From positions 62,001 through 126,000 of the forward strand of contig NZ_VUJV01000005.1 of assembly GCF_008373755.1 (NCBI RefSeq): DNA of 64,000 nt. Direction: 5' to 3'. The position numbers and the translations under genes were made by a program. Within the stretch, counting starts at the first letter, position 1, and every line of letters starts with the position of its first letter. This DNA is from Nocardioides humilatus. GTDB lineage: Bacteria > Actinomycetota > Actinomycetes > Propionibacteriales > Nocardioidaceae. The notes beneath the pieces were generated by a model. It made no database searches and had not been told where the DNA came from. It saw nothing but the letters and a program-made list of their open reading frames with translations. Shown here one piece after another: positions 1-9,805 of the stretch.

Positions 1-312
1 CAGCAGCATCATCACGCCGATGGCCGAGCCGACGCCGACGGCCGCCGCCGCGAGCACGTCATCGATCAACCAGTGGGCGGCGAGGCCGACCATCGTCGAG
101 ATGATGTTGCCGCCGATGACGGGCCAGGGTTGGGCGAGCGGGCTGGCCGGCACGGCGAAGAGCAGTACGGCGGCCGCTCCCATCGGTGCGACGAGGAAGG
201 GCAGCGCCTCGGCCCCTCCAGGCACGACCTTGGCGGTCGCGCCGGCGACGGCGATCCCGATCAACGCGCCGAGGGCGCCGCGGGCGAGCTCGGCGGGGGA
301 GTAGCGCGTCAC
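1..312 (-). CDS. HPP family membrane protein, N-terminal part (cut by window edge)
   Basis: Reading leftward from a GTG at 312, the frame stays open for 104 codons to the window edge, so the C-terminal part is missing. The translation contains APMGAAAVLLFAVP followed by SPLAQPWPVIGGN and a further hydrophobic segment. This is the conserved core of HPP-family integral membrane proteins, several of which are linked to nitrite transport. At least three membrane segments are visible. The gene is divergent from comEC across about 120 bases that hold a small inverted repeat (TCCGTCC at 342-348, GGACGGA at 362-368). The substrate cannot be told from this fragment. Confidence 0.8.
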   Translation of the reverse strand, partial: MTRYSPAELARGALGALIGIAVAGATAKVVPGGAEALPFLVAPMGAAAVLLFAVPASPLAQPWPVIGGNIISTMVGLAAHWLIDDVLAAAAVGVGSAIGVMMLL

Positions 313-433
313 CCCAGGACCCTAAGCCGAGCGGGCCGATGTCCGTCCACAGACGCCACCCGGACGGAGTGTCGTCCACAGGCCCCACCAACGACCACGC
401 GATCCGTGGGCGTTCGTTCCTACGTTGCCGCGC

Positions 434-2785
434 ATGGATGCCCCCGACATCGCAGCCGACGACCGTCGGCCGCGGCACGACTACCGGATGGCGGCGGTGG
501 GAGCTGCCGGATGGCTCGGCGGTCTCGCGGGTGCTCGGTCGGGCGCGGGAGCGCTGGTGGCCGTCGGCCTGGTGGGCGTCCTGCTCGCGGTCAGCATCCG
601 CCTGCTGGGCGATCGGGCCGTCCGGCTCGGCGCCGCGTGCCTGGTGGTGGCGGCCGGAGTCGCGTCGGCGACGCTCCTTCGCGGGGAGGCCGTTGACAGC
701 AGCGTCGTGGCCGACCTGGCGCAGCGGCGTGCGGTGGCCGACGTGACGGGCACCGTGGTGTCCGACCCAGCGGTGATCGAGGGTCCCTGGGGGCGCCAGG
801 TCGTGGTCAGGCTGCGGGTCGACGCCGTGGTCGCCCGGGGCACGACCTACGCGCTGGGCGCTCTCCTCGTCGTCATCGGTGATCCGGCATGGGAGCGTGC
901 CGATCTCGGTTCGCGCGTGCGGACGACCGGGAGGTTGGCGCCGGCGGACGACGCAGAGGTGGCCGCGATGGTGACCGGCGCACGACCGCCCGTCCGCATC
1001 CGCGGCCCCGACCTGTGGTGGCGCGGGGCGGCCGCGGTGCGGTCGTCCATCCGGCAGTCGGTCGCCGGCCGACCGGCAGCACAGCGTGCGCTGGTGCCTG
1101 CGCTCGTCGACGGCGATGACGCCGAGGTGCCCGCCGACCTCGAGCAGGACTTCCGTGACACTGGGCTCACCCACCTCACCGCGGTGTCGGGCACCAACCT
1201 CACTCTGGTCGTGGGCTTCTTGCTGCTCCTCGCGCGGGCAGTGGGGGTGCGACGCCGGTGGCTGACGGTCATCGGCTTGCTCGGCATCGTCGGCTTCGTG
1301 CTTCTGGCCAGGACCGAGCCGAGCGTGCTGCGCGCGGCCGCGATGGGCACGGTCGGGCTCTTCGCCCTCGGCAACGACGGTCGCCGACGTGGATTGCGGG
1401 CGCTGGGGGTCGCGGTCACCCTCCTGCTCCTGGTCTCGCCGTCCCTGGCGACGTCGGCTGGTTTCGCCCTTTCGGTCCTGGCGACGGCGGGCATCGTCCT
1501 GATCGGACCGCCGGTGCAGGCCGCGCTCGCGCGCTGGCTCCCGATGCCGCTGGCCGCGGCCATCGCGGTGCCCTTCGCCGCCCAGCTCGCGTGCACCCCG
1601 GTGATCGCGGCGATCTCCGGTGAGGTCAGCCTGGTCGCGGTCCTCGCCAACCTGCTGGTCGAGCCGGTCGTGGGACCGGCGACCGTCCTCGGCCTCGGGG
1701 GCGGCCTCGTGGGGCTGGTCGCCGAGCCTCTGGGACGCATTCTCGGCACCCTGGCTGGGCTCTGCGTCGGCTGGATCGTCTGGGTCGCCCAGCGCGGCGC
1801 GACGCTGCCGGGCGCGACCCTCTCCTGGGGTGTCACCCCACTCGCCCTCGCGCTCATCGTCGTGCTCTGCCTCGCGACCGCCGCCGCGGCTCCCGTGCTG
1901 CTCCGGCACCGCCGGGTCGGAGCCCTCCTGCTCATCGGGTCGGTCCTCGTCGTCCTCGGGGTCCCCGCCCGGATCGCCGCAGGGCCCGCGCGCTGGTTCG
2001 GGGGATGGCCTCCTCCGGGCTGGGTGCTCGTCGCTTGCGACGTCGGCCAAGGGGATGCGCTCGCGCTCTCGGTGGGCGCTCACGCGGCGATCGTGGTCGA
2101 CGCCGGTCCTGACCCCGACCTTGTTGACCGCTGCCTCGACCGACTCGGGGTGACCGAGGTGCCGCTGGTGGTGCTCACGCACTTCCATGCCGATCACGTC
2201 GACGGGCTGCCCGGTGTGTTCCGGGGACGCTCGGTCGGGGCGATCGAGGCGACCCCGATGCTCGATCCCGATGTCGGTGTGGCCGCCGTGCGCGACGTCG
2301 CGCGCAGCGCCTCGCTCGAGCTCACCGCGGCCACCCCAGGAGTGACCCGGACCTACGGCAGCGTCACCCTCCAGGTCCTCTGGCCGGACCTGCCCGAGCC
2401 GGTGGTCGGGCCAGGCGACGGCAGCCTGGCCAACGACAACAGCGAGGTCCTCCTCGTCGAGTCGCACGGCCTGCGGCTGCTCCTCACCGGCGACGTCGAA
2501 CCGCCCGGCCAGGCGCGACTGGCTGCTGCCCTCCCCGGCCTGGTGATCGACGTGCTCAAGGTCCCGCACCACGGCAGCAGGCATCAGGACCTCGACTGGC
2601 TCCGCTCGCTGCAGGCCACGGCAGCGGTGGTGTCCGTCGGGGCCGACAACGACTACGGCCACCCCGACGTCGACCTCCTCAGCGCCCTGACGGCTGACGG
2701 CACCGTCGTCGCCCGCACCGACACCGACGGCGACATCGCCGTGCTGGCGGGGGAGGCCGGACCCCATGTCGTCACCGACCACTAG
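434..2785 (+). CDS. comEC: ComEC/Rec2 family competence protein
   Basis: This 783-residue polytopic membrane protein is the DNA-uptake channel type. The N-terminal third has two membrane segments and a soluble OB-like stretch. The Competence domain starts near residue 245 with LTAVSGTNL, followed by about ten hydrophobic segments. The C-terminal metallo-beta-lactamase-like domain carries HFHADHVDG near residue 582. In the family this domain is proposed to degrade the non-transported DNA strand. An ATG at 434 was preferred over an in-frame TTG at 425; neither has a clear ribosome site. The 3' end overlaps holA by 20 bases, so the two are probably co-transcribed, as in many actinobacteria. Confidence 0.95.
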   Translation: MDAPDIAADDRRPRHDYRMAAVGAAGWLGGLAGARSGAGALVAVGLVGVLLAVSIRLLGDRAVRLGAACLVVAAGVASATLLRGEAVDSSVVADLAQRRAVADVTGTVVSDPAVIEGPWGRQVVVRLRVDAVVARGTTYALGALLVVIGDPAWERADLGSRVRTTGRLAPADDAEVAAMVTGARPPVRIRGPDLWWRGAAAVRSSIRQSVAGRPAAQRALVPALVDGDDAEVPADLEQDFRDTGLTHLTAVSGTNLTLVVGFLLLLARAVGVRRRWLTVIGLLGIVGFVLLARTEPSVLRAAAMGTVGLFALGNDGRRRGLRALGVAVTLLLLVSPSLATSAGFALSVLATAGIVLIGPPVQAALARWLPMPLAAAIAVPFAAQLACTPVIAAISGEVSLVAVLANLLVEPVVGPATVLGLGGGLVGLVAEPLGRILGTLAGLCVGWIVWVAQRGATLPGATLSWGVTPLALALIVVLCLATAAAAPVLLRHRRVGALLLIGSVLVVLGVPARIAAGPARWFGGWPPPGWVLVACDVGQGDALALSVGAHAAIVVDAGPDPDLVDRCLDRLGVTEVPLVVLTHFHADHVDGLPGVFRGRSVGAIEATPMLDPDVGVAAVRDVARSASLELTAATPGVTRTYGSVTLQVLWPDLPEPVVGPGDGSLANDNSEVLLVESHGLRLLLTGDVEPPGQARLAAALPGLVIDVLKVPHHGSRHQDLDWLRSLQATAAVVSVGADNDYGHPDVDLLSALTADGTVVARTDTDGDIAVLAGEAGPHVVTDH

Positions 2786-3743
2786 GCTCCGACCCATGCG
2801 GGCGGAGGAGGTGCTGGGTCGAGTCATCCTGGTGACCGGCAAGGAGGAATACCTCAGCGCTCGCACCGTCGACGAGGTCCGTCAGACCGTCCGCGCCCAC
2901 GATCCGGAGGCCGAGATCTCCGAGGCCGGGGCCGCGGAGCTGACCCTGGCCACCCTGGGTGAGCTGTCGGCCCCGTCGCTCTTCTCCGCTGTGCGCTGCG
3001 TCGTCGTACGCAATCTGGAGAACCTGCCCGACGAGTCGGTCGACGGCCTCCTCGCCTATGCCGCCGAGCCGGCCGAGGAGGTCGCGCTCGTCCTGGTCCA
3101 CGGCGGCGGGCCCAAGGGGTCCGGGGTGCTCACCAAGCTGCGCAAGCTCGGCCCGGTCACCGAGGTGAAGTCGCCGGAGATCAAGGCCTGGGAGATGGGT
3201 GGTTTCGCGACCAGCGAGGCCAAGCGTCGCGGCGCCAACCTCGACAAGCGCGCGGCCGAGGTGCTCGTCGTGGCCGTCGGCCACGACCTGCGATCGCTCG
3301 CCGCGGCCGTCGACCAGCTGGTCAGCGACTTCCCGGGGGAGCGGATCGATGAGGAGAAGGTGGGCCGCTACTTCGGCGGCCGCGCCGAGGTGAAGAACTA
3401 CGAGATCGCCGACGCCATGCTCGCCGGCAACCGCGCGCTCGCGCTGCAGGAGCTGCGCTGGGCGATCGAGAGCGGCACGTCCGAGGTCTACATCCTCTCC
3501 GCGGTGACCGGGCAGCTGCGTTCGCTCGCCAATCACGTCGCCGGCAACCGCGACGGCGGCATGCCCGGTTGGAAGCTGAAGAACCTCAACAACCAGGCCC
3601 GTGGCTGGACGCCCCAGGGTCTGGCCCGGGCGATCCGCGCGGTGGCGACGGCCGACGCCGACCTCAAGGGTCAGTCGAGCGACGCGTCCTACACGCTCGA
3701 GCGGCTCGTCCTGACGATCGCCTCCTACCGCGAGGCTCACTGA
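2766..3743 (+). CDS. holA: DNA polymerase III subunit delta
   Basis: This 325-residue protein matches the clamp-loader delta subunit, which opens the sliding clamp during chromosome replication. The N-terminal segment has VILVTGKEEYLSAR, the modified P-loop region of HolA, and the C-terminal third has the helical collar-domain pattern ending in TLERLVLTIASYRE. The ATG at 2766 lies inside the end of comEC and is preceded at good spacing by GGGGGAGG, so it is preferred to the ATG at 2796. The gene ends just before a strong bidirectional hairpin separating it from convergent rpsT. Confidence 0.95.
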   Translation: MSSPTTRLRPMRAEEVLGRVILVTGKEEYLSARTVDEVRQTVRAHDPEAEISEAGAAELTLATLGELSAPSLFSAVRCVVVRNLENLPDESVDGLLAYAAEPAEEVALVLVHGGGPKGSGVLTKLRKLGPVTEVKSPEIKAWEMGGFATSEAKRRGANLDKRAAEVLVVAVGHDLRSLAAAVDQLVSDFPGERIDEEKVGRYFGGRAEVKNYEIADAMLAGNRALALQELRWAIESGTSEVYILSAVTGQLRSLANHVAGNRDGGMPGWKLKNLNNQARGWTPQGLARAIRAVATADADLKGQSSDASYTLERLVLTIASYREAH

Positions 3744-3750
3744 CAGACGC

Positions 3751-3785
3751 ACGAAGGCGCCCACCCTCAGGGTGAGCGCCTTCGT
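3751..3785. terminator. bidirectional hairpin terminator between holA and rpsT
   Basis: A perfect 10-base inverted repeat, ACGAAGGCGC / GCGCCTTCGT, encloses a second stem of CACC/GGTG with a small loop. It begins 8 bases after the holA stop codon and lies downstream of rpsT on the other strand, so it can serve both convergent genes. There is no long T run, as is usual in high-GC actinobacteria. Confidence 0.8.
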
Positions 3786-3819
3786 CGAAGTGCGGTGCTC
3801 CGGACCGGAGCCAGGGGCC

Positions 3820-4080
3820 TCAGAGAGAGGCGGCCTTCTTCATGATCGCGGACTTGCGGTTCGCGGCCTGGTTCTTGTGGATGACGCCCTTGGAGGCGGC
3901 CTTGTCGAGCTTCTTGGTGGCCTCTTGGCCGAGCGCGATGGCCTGGTCCTTGTCGCCGGCCTCGGCGGCCTCGCGGAACTTGCGGACGGCGGTCTTGAGG
4001 CCGGTCTTGACGGCCTTGTTGCGCTCGTGACGCTTCTCGTTCTGCTTGTTCCGCTTGATCTGGCTCTTGATGTTCGCCAC
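3820..4080 (-). CDS. rpsT: 30S ribosomal protein S20
   Basis: The 86-residue basic protein starts [21 protein letters not shown] and has the S20 pattern throughout, ending in [12 protein letters not shown]20 binds 16S rRNA in the body of the small subunit. Its length is normal. It is convergent with holA, as in many actinobacteria. The upstream 120 bases are shared with the divergent membrane-protein gene and should hold its promoter, although no clear -35/-10 pair was recognised. Confidence 0.98.
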   Translation of the reverse strand: MANIKSQIKRNKQNEKRHERNKAVKTGLKTAVRKFREAAEAGDKDQAIALGQEATKKLDKAASKGVIHKNQAANRKSAIMKKAASL

Positions 4081-4203
4081 TGCTACGCCTTTGGTGTCTT
4101 GATCCGTCGGATCGATGAAAACTGGTCTGGTCCGGAGCGCGTCGTATGAATCTTGGGGGCAGGCGAAGACCTGCGGTTGACGCGACAGGCAAGGTTAACA
4201 GCG

Positions 4204-4704
4204 GTGCCGGACCACCCCCAAATCGTGCTGGTGTGGCAGATTCCCCCCGTGGCACCCCCCGTGAAGTCTCCCCTCCCGGCGATGTTGGTCGCTGTCGGCT
4301 CGATGGGTTTCTGGACCTTGGTCATCATCGCTGCGGTCGAGGAGAGCGACGCCCTGATCGGCGTCGCGCTCGGCCTGGGCGCGGCGATCGCCGTCTTCGC
4401 GATCACCGTGGCCGTCAAACGCAGCCGGGCCCGCAGCCGGGAGCGTGCGCGGATCCTCGATCAGGGCACGCTCGCCAAGGCGCGGATCCTCAGCGCCAAG
4501 AACAACGGGGCGATGAACAACGACCCCTACGTCGACTTCCTCCTCGAGGTGCAGCCCGAGGGTGGTGACCCCTACGAGGTGAGCTACCGCACGCTGGTGT
4601 CGCAGATGGCGATCCCGCGGGTGCAGCCCGAGTCGGTGGTCGACGTCTACGTCGACCCGACCGACCGCTTCGCCGTCGTGATCGACCCGAAGTTCACGAG
4701 CTGA
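4204..4704 (+). CDS. two-TM membrane protein with DUF3592-like soluble domain
   Basis: The protein has about 166 residues if the GTG at 4204 is used; an AAGG lies 9 bases upstream. The frame is open further upstream, so the start is uncertain. Two hydrophobic segments, encoded at about 4280-4340 and 4350-4415, are followed by a basic stretch and a soluble domain with the pattern DPYVDFLLEV...VVDVYVDPTDRFAVVID. This resembles DUF3592-type domains of unknown function. The 3' end overlaps the convergent phosphotransferase gene by 11 bases. No specific function can be assigned. Confidence 0.75.
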   Translation: MPDHPQIVLVWQIPPVAPPVKSPLPAMLVAVGSMGFWTLVIIAAVEESDALIGVALGLGAAIAVFAITVAVKRSRARSRERARILDQGTLAKARILSAKNNGAMNNDPYVDFLLEVQPEGGDPYEVSYRTLVSQMAIPRVQPESVVDVYVDPTDRFAVVIDPKFTS

Positions 4705-5650
4705 GCCGACGCTCCCAGCCGCGCCGCTCGGCGAGCCAGTTGTCGAGCACGTCGCGCTGCCAGGCCTGCGCTTCTCGGATGTACGGCGACGTCGGCGGCA
4801 CCGGCAGGGCGGCGGACTCGTAGAAGTAGCCGAGGATGAGCGCGATCACCACGTCGATGTCCTCGGGGTCGACCGAGGAGAGCAGCGGGTGGGCGGCGAG
4901 ATGTGCCTCGACGTCGAGCCCGTCGCCGCGGGGGCCGATGAGCAGGAAGAGCGAGTCGAGCCACGCAGCGCCCACGACCGGCCAGTTCCAGTCACACATC
5001 ACGACCGTGCCGTCCGGGCGCACCAGCAGGTTGTCGTCGCGGATGTCGGTGTGCGCCACGGTGTCCCCGTCGACGACCTCGGCGAAGCGCGCGGCGAGGG
5101 CCCGGCAGTCGGCCGCGCGGGGGTGGTCGACGTCGTCCCACATGCTCGGCCAGTCGGCGAACGCGTCGACCGCGCGTTCGATGCCGGCCGGGGCGGGCGT
5201 CAGCAGCGCGGCGACCTCCACCGCCATCCGTGACGCAGCGGCGAGCTCGTCAGGGAGCCAGGGACGCAGGGGAGCGCGCCCGTCGACGTACTCGAAGCCG
5301 AGGGCGACCCAGTCGTCGGCGTCGTGGAGCCACTGCAACTGCGGTGCGGGCACGCCGGGCGGCAGCAGACCGAGCTTGCGCGCCTCCTCGCGGTAGGCGT
5401 CGGCGAACATCTTCTGGGCCTTGGTGGAGGCGGCTTTGACGAAGTGGCGGCTCCCGTCGGCGCAGACCAGGACCGACGCGAACCCGGGCGTGAACCCGGA
5501 CGCACGCGACTGCGCCTCCACGACGGACGAGCCGATCCGGTGCTCGATCTCCTTGCGGAGGTGCGGCGGGAGGAAGGTCCACTCGAGCCGGCGCGCGGTC
5601 CTACCGTGCGGGATCCGGGTCGGCAGAGGGGAAGACGTCACGCGGGTCAT
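4694..5650 (-). CDS. phosphotransferase family (APH/choline-kinase fold) protein
   Basis: This 318-residue protein has the aminoglycoside-phosphotransferase/choline-kinase fold. The catalytic loop is [11 protein letters not shown] near residue 197, followed by the metal-binding CDWNWP. An N-terminal [16 protein letters not shown] carries the ATP-binding lysine region. The start ATG at 5650 is preceded by GAGAAG. The reading frame continues open far upstream across lepA on the opposite strand, but only this part carries family motifs. Proteins of this type in actinobacteria are often of unknown substrate, and nothing here shows drug resistance. It is divergent from lepA. Confidence 0.9.
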   Translation of the reverse strand: MTRVTSSPLPTRIPHGRTARRLEWTFLPPHLRKEIEHRIGSSVVEAQSRASGFTPGFASVLVCADGSRHFVKAASTKAQKMFADAYREEARKLGLLPPGVPAPQLQWLHDADDWVALGFEYVDGRAPLRPWLPDELAAASRMAVEVAALLTPAPAGIERAVDAFADWPSMWDDVDHPRAADCRALAARFAEVVDGDTVAHTDIRDDNLLVRPDGTVVMCDWNWPVVGAAWLDSLFLLIGPRGDGLDVEAHLAAHPLLSSVDPEDIDVVIALILGYFYESAALPVPPTSPYIREAQAWQRDVLDNWLAERRGWERRLSS

Positions 5651-5722
5651 CTTCTCGCGTGCCGGTCCAGAGCCGTCGCCGACTCGGCGGATTGGCGGCT
5701 CCCCTGGAAGAATGGGTGGACC

Positions 5723-7603
5723 ATGCCCGTCAATGCCGCATCCGCTCCGAAGCCCGGTCGCACCGACCCCGCGATCATTCGCAACTTCTGCATCATCGCC
5801 CACATCGACCACGGCAAGTCGACGCTGGCTGACCGGATGCTCCAGCTCACCGGGGTGGTCGACGAGCGTGCTGCGCGTGCGCAGTACCTCGACCGGATGG
5901 ACATCGAGCGCGAGCGTGGCATCACGATCAAGAGCCAGGCCGTCCGGCTTCCCTGGACCGTCCCCGAGGGCAACGCTGAGGGCGCTGAGCCCGGCACCTA
6001 CATCCTCAACATGATCGACACCCCCGGACACGTCGACTTCACCTACGAGGTGTCGCGCAGCCTCCAGGCCTGCGAGGCCGCGATCCTGCTGGTCGACGCG
6101 GCCCAGGGCATCGAGGCCCAGACCCTGGCCAACCTCTACCTCGCGATGGGCGCCGACCTCCACATCATCCCGGTGCTCAACAAGATCGACCTGCCCAGCG
6201 CCGACCCGGACAAGTACGCCGAGGAGCTGGCCAACATCGTCGGCTGCGACCCCAGCGACGTGCTCCGAGTGAGTGCCAAGACCGGCCTCGGCGTCGACAC
6301 GGTGCTCAACGAGATCGTGAAGCAGACGCCCCCGCCGGTCGGCGACGCCACCGCGCCGGCCCGCGCGCTGATCTTCGACTCCGTCTACGACACCTACCGC
6401 GGCGTGGTCACCTACGTCCGGGTCGTCGACGGCAGCCTCAAGCACCGCGACCGCATCAAGATGATGTCGACCAACGCCGTGCACGAGATGCTCGAGGTCG
6501 GCGTGATCAGCCCCGAGCCGGTCAAGGCCGGGGAGATCGGCGTCGGCGAGGTGGGCTACCTCATCACCGGTGTGAAGGACGTCCGCCAGTCGCGGGTCGG
6601 TGACACGGTCACCTCCCAGCACCACGGCGCCACCGAGTCGCTCGGCGGCTACCAGCACCCCAACCCGATGGTCTACGCCGGGCTCTACCCGATCGACGGC
6701 GACGACTACCCGGTCCTGCGCGACGCGCTGGAGAAGCTCCAGCTCAACGATGCGGCGCTCACCTACGAGCCCGAGACCTCCGGCGCGCTGGGCTTCGGCT
6801 TCCGCATCGGCTTCCTCGGGCTGCTCCACATGGAGATCACCCGCGACCGTCTCGAGCGCGAGTTCAACCTCGACCTCATCTCGACCGCGCCCAACGTGGT
6901 CTACGAGGTGCACATGGAGGACGGCAAGCAGTTCGAGGTCACCAACCCGAGCGAATACCCCGAGGGCAAGATCGCCGAGGTCCGCGAGCCGGTCGTCAAG
7001 GCGACGATCCTGAGCCCGTCCGACTACATCGGCACGATCATGGAGCTGTGCCAGGAGAAGCGCGGCAACCTGCAGGGCATGGACTACCTGTCCGCGGACC
7101 GCGTCGAGATGCGCTACACCCTGCCGATGGGCGAGATCGTCTTCGACTTCTTCGACCAGCTCAAGAGCCGCACCAAGGGCTACGCGAGCCTCGACTACGA
7201 GCGCTCCGGCGACCAGGCCGCCGACCTGGTGAAGGTCGACATCCTGCTCCAGGGCGAGCCGGTCGACGCGTTCTCCGCGATCATCCACAAGGACGCGGCC
7301 TACTCCTACGGCGTGATGATGGCCGGCAAGCTCAAGGACCTCATCCCGCGTCAGCAGTTCGAGGTGCCGATCCAAGCCGCCATCGGCGCGCGCGTGATCG
7401 CCCGCGAGAACATCCGTGCGATCCGCAAGGACGTGCTTGCCAAGTGCTACGGCGGTGACATCACCCGGAAGCGCAAGCTGCTCGAGAAGCAGAAGGAAGG
7501 CAAGAAGCGGATGAAGATGGTCGGTCGCGTCGAGGTGCCGCAGGAGGCGTTCGTCGCCGCGCTCTCGACCACCGGCCCGGCAGGCGACAAGCCGAAGAAG
7601 TGA
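5723..7603 (+). CDS. lepA: elongation factor 4 (LepA) GTPase
   Basis: This 626-residue translational GTPase has the P-loop AHIDHGKST near residue 27, the switch region RERGITI, DTPGH near residue 99 and NKID near residue 153. The LepA-specific C-terminal domain follows, ending in [17 protein letters not shown]. Elongation factor 4 binds the ribosome and is linked to translation under stress and to 30S assembly. The ATG at 5723 gives the expected N-terminus with a short extension before [12 protein letters not shown]. Its TGA overlaps the GTG of the next gene, which implies translational coupling. Confidence 0.98.
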   Translation: MPVNAASAPKPGRTDPAIIRNFCIIAHIDHGKSTLADRMLQLTGVVDERAARAQYLDRMDIERERGITIKSQAVRLPWTVPEGNAEGAEPGTYILNMIDTPGHVDFTYEVSRSLQACEAAILLVDAAQGIEAQTLANLYLAMGADLHIIPVLNKIDLPSADPDKYAEELANIVGCDPSDVLRVSAKTGLGVDTVLNEIVKQTPPPVGDATAPARALIFDSVYDTYRGVVTYVRVVDGSLKHRDRIKMMSTNAVHEMLEVGVISPEPVKAGEIGVGEVGYLITGVKDVRQSRVGDTVTSQHHGATESLGGYQHPNPMVYAGLYPIDGDDYPVLRDALEKLQLNDAALTYEPETSGALGFGFRIGFLGLLHMEITRDRLEREFNLDLISTAPNVVYEVHMEDGKQFEVTNPSEYPEGKIAEVREPVVKATILSPSDYIGTIMELCQEKRGNLQGMDYLSADRVEMRYTLPMGEIVFDFFDQLKSRTKGYASLDYERSGDQAADLVKVDILLQGEPVDAFSAIIHKDAAYSYGVMMAGKLKDLIPRQQFEVPIQAAIGARVIARENIRAIRKDVLAKCYGGDITRKRKLLEKQKEGKKRMKMVGRVEVPQEAFVAALSTTGPAGDKPKK

Positions 7604-8709
7604 AGCGGGAGCTGCTGGCTCCGCTCGCCGCGCTGGCGCTTCTCGCGGCGGGCTGCTCGGGCGACGACAAGGAGCCGGGGCGGCCGGAGCCGTCGTACGA
7701 CGCCCTGACCGACCTGCACTGGAACGTCGCTGCCGTCGCGGACGGTGCTCTCGACACCTGCGGCTCGATCGCCGTCATGTCGGCGCCCGGGGAGGGCGCC
7801 CAGGTCGCGCTCGTGAGCAAGGACCGCGTGGTGGCGCCGGAGGTGACGGCGCCCTACGGATCTGCGGTCGTGGTCGACCGCCACTGGCGTACGAGCGGTG
7901 GCTGCGTCCCGACCGCCGACGGGCCGGTCGTGGTGATCGAGGCCCAGCAGGCCAACGCCAACCTCAGCGAGGGGCTGACCAAGGTCGTCGCCGGCTTCAC
8001 CCCTGAGGGCGAGCAGCTCTGGTCGGTCGAGGAGGCTCCCACGCTGTTCGCGAGCTATCGCGGCCGTGGCTCGGTGCTGCTCGACGGGCTGGTCGACGAT
8101 GACTGGGTGGTGCTCGACGCGCGCACCGGCGCCCAGGTCGCCTCGCAGGACACGGTGCAGGCCAACCCGGTCACGACCCTCTCGCCGACCCTGGTCGACG
8201 ACATCGACGGCGACCTGGTCGACCTGGCCGACGGCAGCATTCTCGGCCGGACCGGCGATGCCACCGCCCAGGTCGACGACGACCGGATGCTGCTGCAGAC
8301 CGTCGAGGGGCTCGAGCTGGTCGGTCTTCCTGACCTGGAGCCGATCTGGACCGCTGACGAGGACCTCCGCCTGACGGGCATCTGGACCCGGGCCGCCGAC
8401 CTGTCGACGTCGACGATCGTGGCCTTCGACAGCGGCGGCGCGATCGTCGGCCTCGACCTGAAGACCGGCAAGCGCACCTGGACCTCCGATGCGGCGCGCA
8501 GCGACGTCGATGGGCTCCGCGTCCAGATCGGGTCCGGGGTCATCGTCTTCGGGGCCGCGAGCAACGACCCGACCGCTCAGGTGGTGCTCGACTCAACGAC
8601 GGGGGAGGAGCTCACCGGCGCGGACGGCTACGTCATCGCCGATCAGGGGCTGCTGCTCGAGATCGTCGGCGACACGGTGCGCTCGATCACCGTCGACAAC
8701 CTGCGCTGA
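7600..8709 (+). CDS. lipoprotein with PQQ-like beta-propeller
   Basis: The 369-residue product begins with a lipoprotein signal peptide with lipobox LAAGC (Cys19), so it should sit on the outer face of the membrane. The mature part has repeats such as [40 protein letters not shown] and [13 protein letters not shown], the blade pattern of PQQ-like (quinoprotein-type) propellers. No catalytic residues were recognised. The GTG start overlaps the lepA stop as GTGA. The function is unknown, and a scaffold or sensor role is only a guess. Confidence 0.85.
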   Translation: MKRELLAPLAALALLAAGCSGDDKEPGRPEPSYDALTDLHWNVAAVADGALDTCGSIAVMSAPGEGAQVALVSKDRVVAPEVTAPYGSAVVVDRHWRTSGGCVPTADGPVVVIEAQQANANLSEGLTKVVAGFTPEGEQLWSVEEAPTLFASYRGRGSVLLDGLVDDDWVVLDARTGAQVASQDTVQANPVTTLSPTLVDDIDGDLVDLADGSILGRTGDATAQVDDDRMLLQTVEGLELVGLPDLEPIWTADEDLRLTGIWTRAADLSTSTIVAFDSGGAIVGLDLKTGKRTWTSDAARSDVDGLRVQIGSGVIVFGAASNDPTAQVVLDSTTGEELTGADGYVIADQGLLLEIVGDTVRSITVDNLR

Positions 8710-8723
8710 GCCGCTCCGGCCAC

Positions 8724-9788
8724 TCAGCCGACCGGATCGGGTGCGGGCTCGCCCCACTTCGCGCGCACCTTGCCCCAGAGGTCCGCGTAGGTCCCCGGAG
8801 CGCCTCGGTACGGCGAGCGCCGCGCAAGCGCGACCCGCACGACGGGGGTGAGCACGCGCAGGAGCGGACGCTTCCACCCGGCGCGCTCGCGGATCTCGGC
8901 GAGCATGCCGTCCCAGGTGTGGTGCTGGAAGTCCAGAGCGGCCTGCGCGGACGCGGTGTCCATCCAGTCCGTGGCGAACCACGAGGTGTCGTCGTCCGGG
9001 TTGCCCGGTCGCCCGACCGGCAGCGCGCCGGCCAGGCCCATTGCCTCGATGATGTCCGACCCGATCTCGCCCTGGACGCGGCGGTGACTGTCATCCCCGC
9101 CGATGAGGAACGTCTCGCCGACGACCGGCGCGGCCGATGCCGCAGCGAAGGCGGTCGCCACGTCGCGGACGTCGACGGTCTGGATGCGGCCGTCTGCTGG
9201 CAGCATCGCGCCGAACTCCAGGGCCTCGTTGCCTGCAGTCCCCGCCTCGACGGTCAGGACGCCGCCGAGCCGAAGCACCACGAACTCCAGGCTCGACGCC
9301 CGCAGGATCGCCTCGGCCTCGGTCTTGTGCTGGCCGTAGCTGTCCGCGGGGTCCGGAGGGGTGTCGACCGTCAGCAGGCCGAGGTCGCGGTGCGGGTTGC
9401 GGGCGCCGTACACGGCGACGCTCGACGCCATCACGAGCCGGGGTGGCCGGGCGAGGCGCTCGGCGGCAGCGACGAGGATCTCCACAGCACCCACGTTGAC
9501 GGCGCGCGCCACGCGGGGCGCGGCGTAGCAGGTGGGCGGGATGACCGCCGCGAGGTGCACGACGACGTCGGGCTGCGCCTCCTTCAGGAGTACGGCGACC
9601 TCGGAACTGTTCGTCAGGTCGCCCCACCGATACGTGGGACTCCCCGGTCCCCGGCGCCGGGCGACCGCCTTCCGGTTGGCGGGGATGTCGAGGTCGGTCG
9701 CGGTGACCTGCCACCCGTCGGCCGCCATCCGATCGACGACCGCCGTGCCCACGAGACCGCAGGCGCCCGTAACTAGAACGTGTTTCAC
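8724..9788 (-). CDS. NAD-dependent epimerase/dehydratase (extended SDR)
   Basis: This 354-residue extended short-chain dehydrogenase starts with the Rossmann motif VTGACGLVG (residues 6-14). The catalytic SYGQHK lies near residue 150, downstream of a MASSVAVYG strand carrying the catalytic serine. NAD(P) binding and a nucleotide-sugar or similar carbonyl substrate are typical of the family, but the substrate is not evident. The C-terminal 60 residues are basic and unlike classical GalE. It is divergent from the phosphotransferase at 9806 with only 17 bases between the starts, so the promoters must overlap the coding starts. Confidence 0.9.
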   Translation of the reverse strand: MKHVLVTGACGLVGTAVVDRMAADGWQVTATDLDIPANRKAVARRRGPGSPTYRWGDLTNSSEVAVLLKEAQPDVVVHLAAVIPPTCYAAPRVARAVNVGAVEILVAAAERLARPPRLVMASSVAVYGARNPHRDLGLLTVDTPPDPADSYGQHKTEAEAILRASSLEFVVLRLGGVLTVEAGTAGNEALEFGAMLPADGRIQTVDVRDVATAFAAASAAPVVGETFLIGGDDSHRRVQGEIGSDIIEAMGLAGALPVGRPGNPDDDTSWFATDWMDTASAQAALDFQHHTWDGMLAEIRERAGWKRPLLRVLTPVVRVALARRSPYRGAPGTYADLWGKVRAKWGEPAPDPVG

Positions 9789-9805
9789 AATGGCAGGCTA
9801 GCGGT

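Noticed and set aside
342-380. DnaA-box-like GTCCACAG repeats and a possible origin before comEC
   Set aside because: Only two imperfect matches are present, without an AT-rich region or dnaA/dnaN neighbours.
59-2866. 935-codon open frame on the minus strand across comEC
   Set aside because: It is antisense to a well-supported comEC with full motifs, and has an Arg/Asp/His-rich translation without domains.
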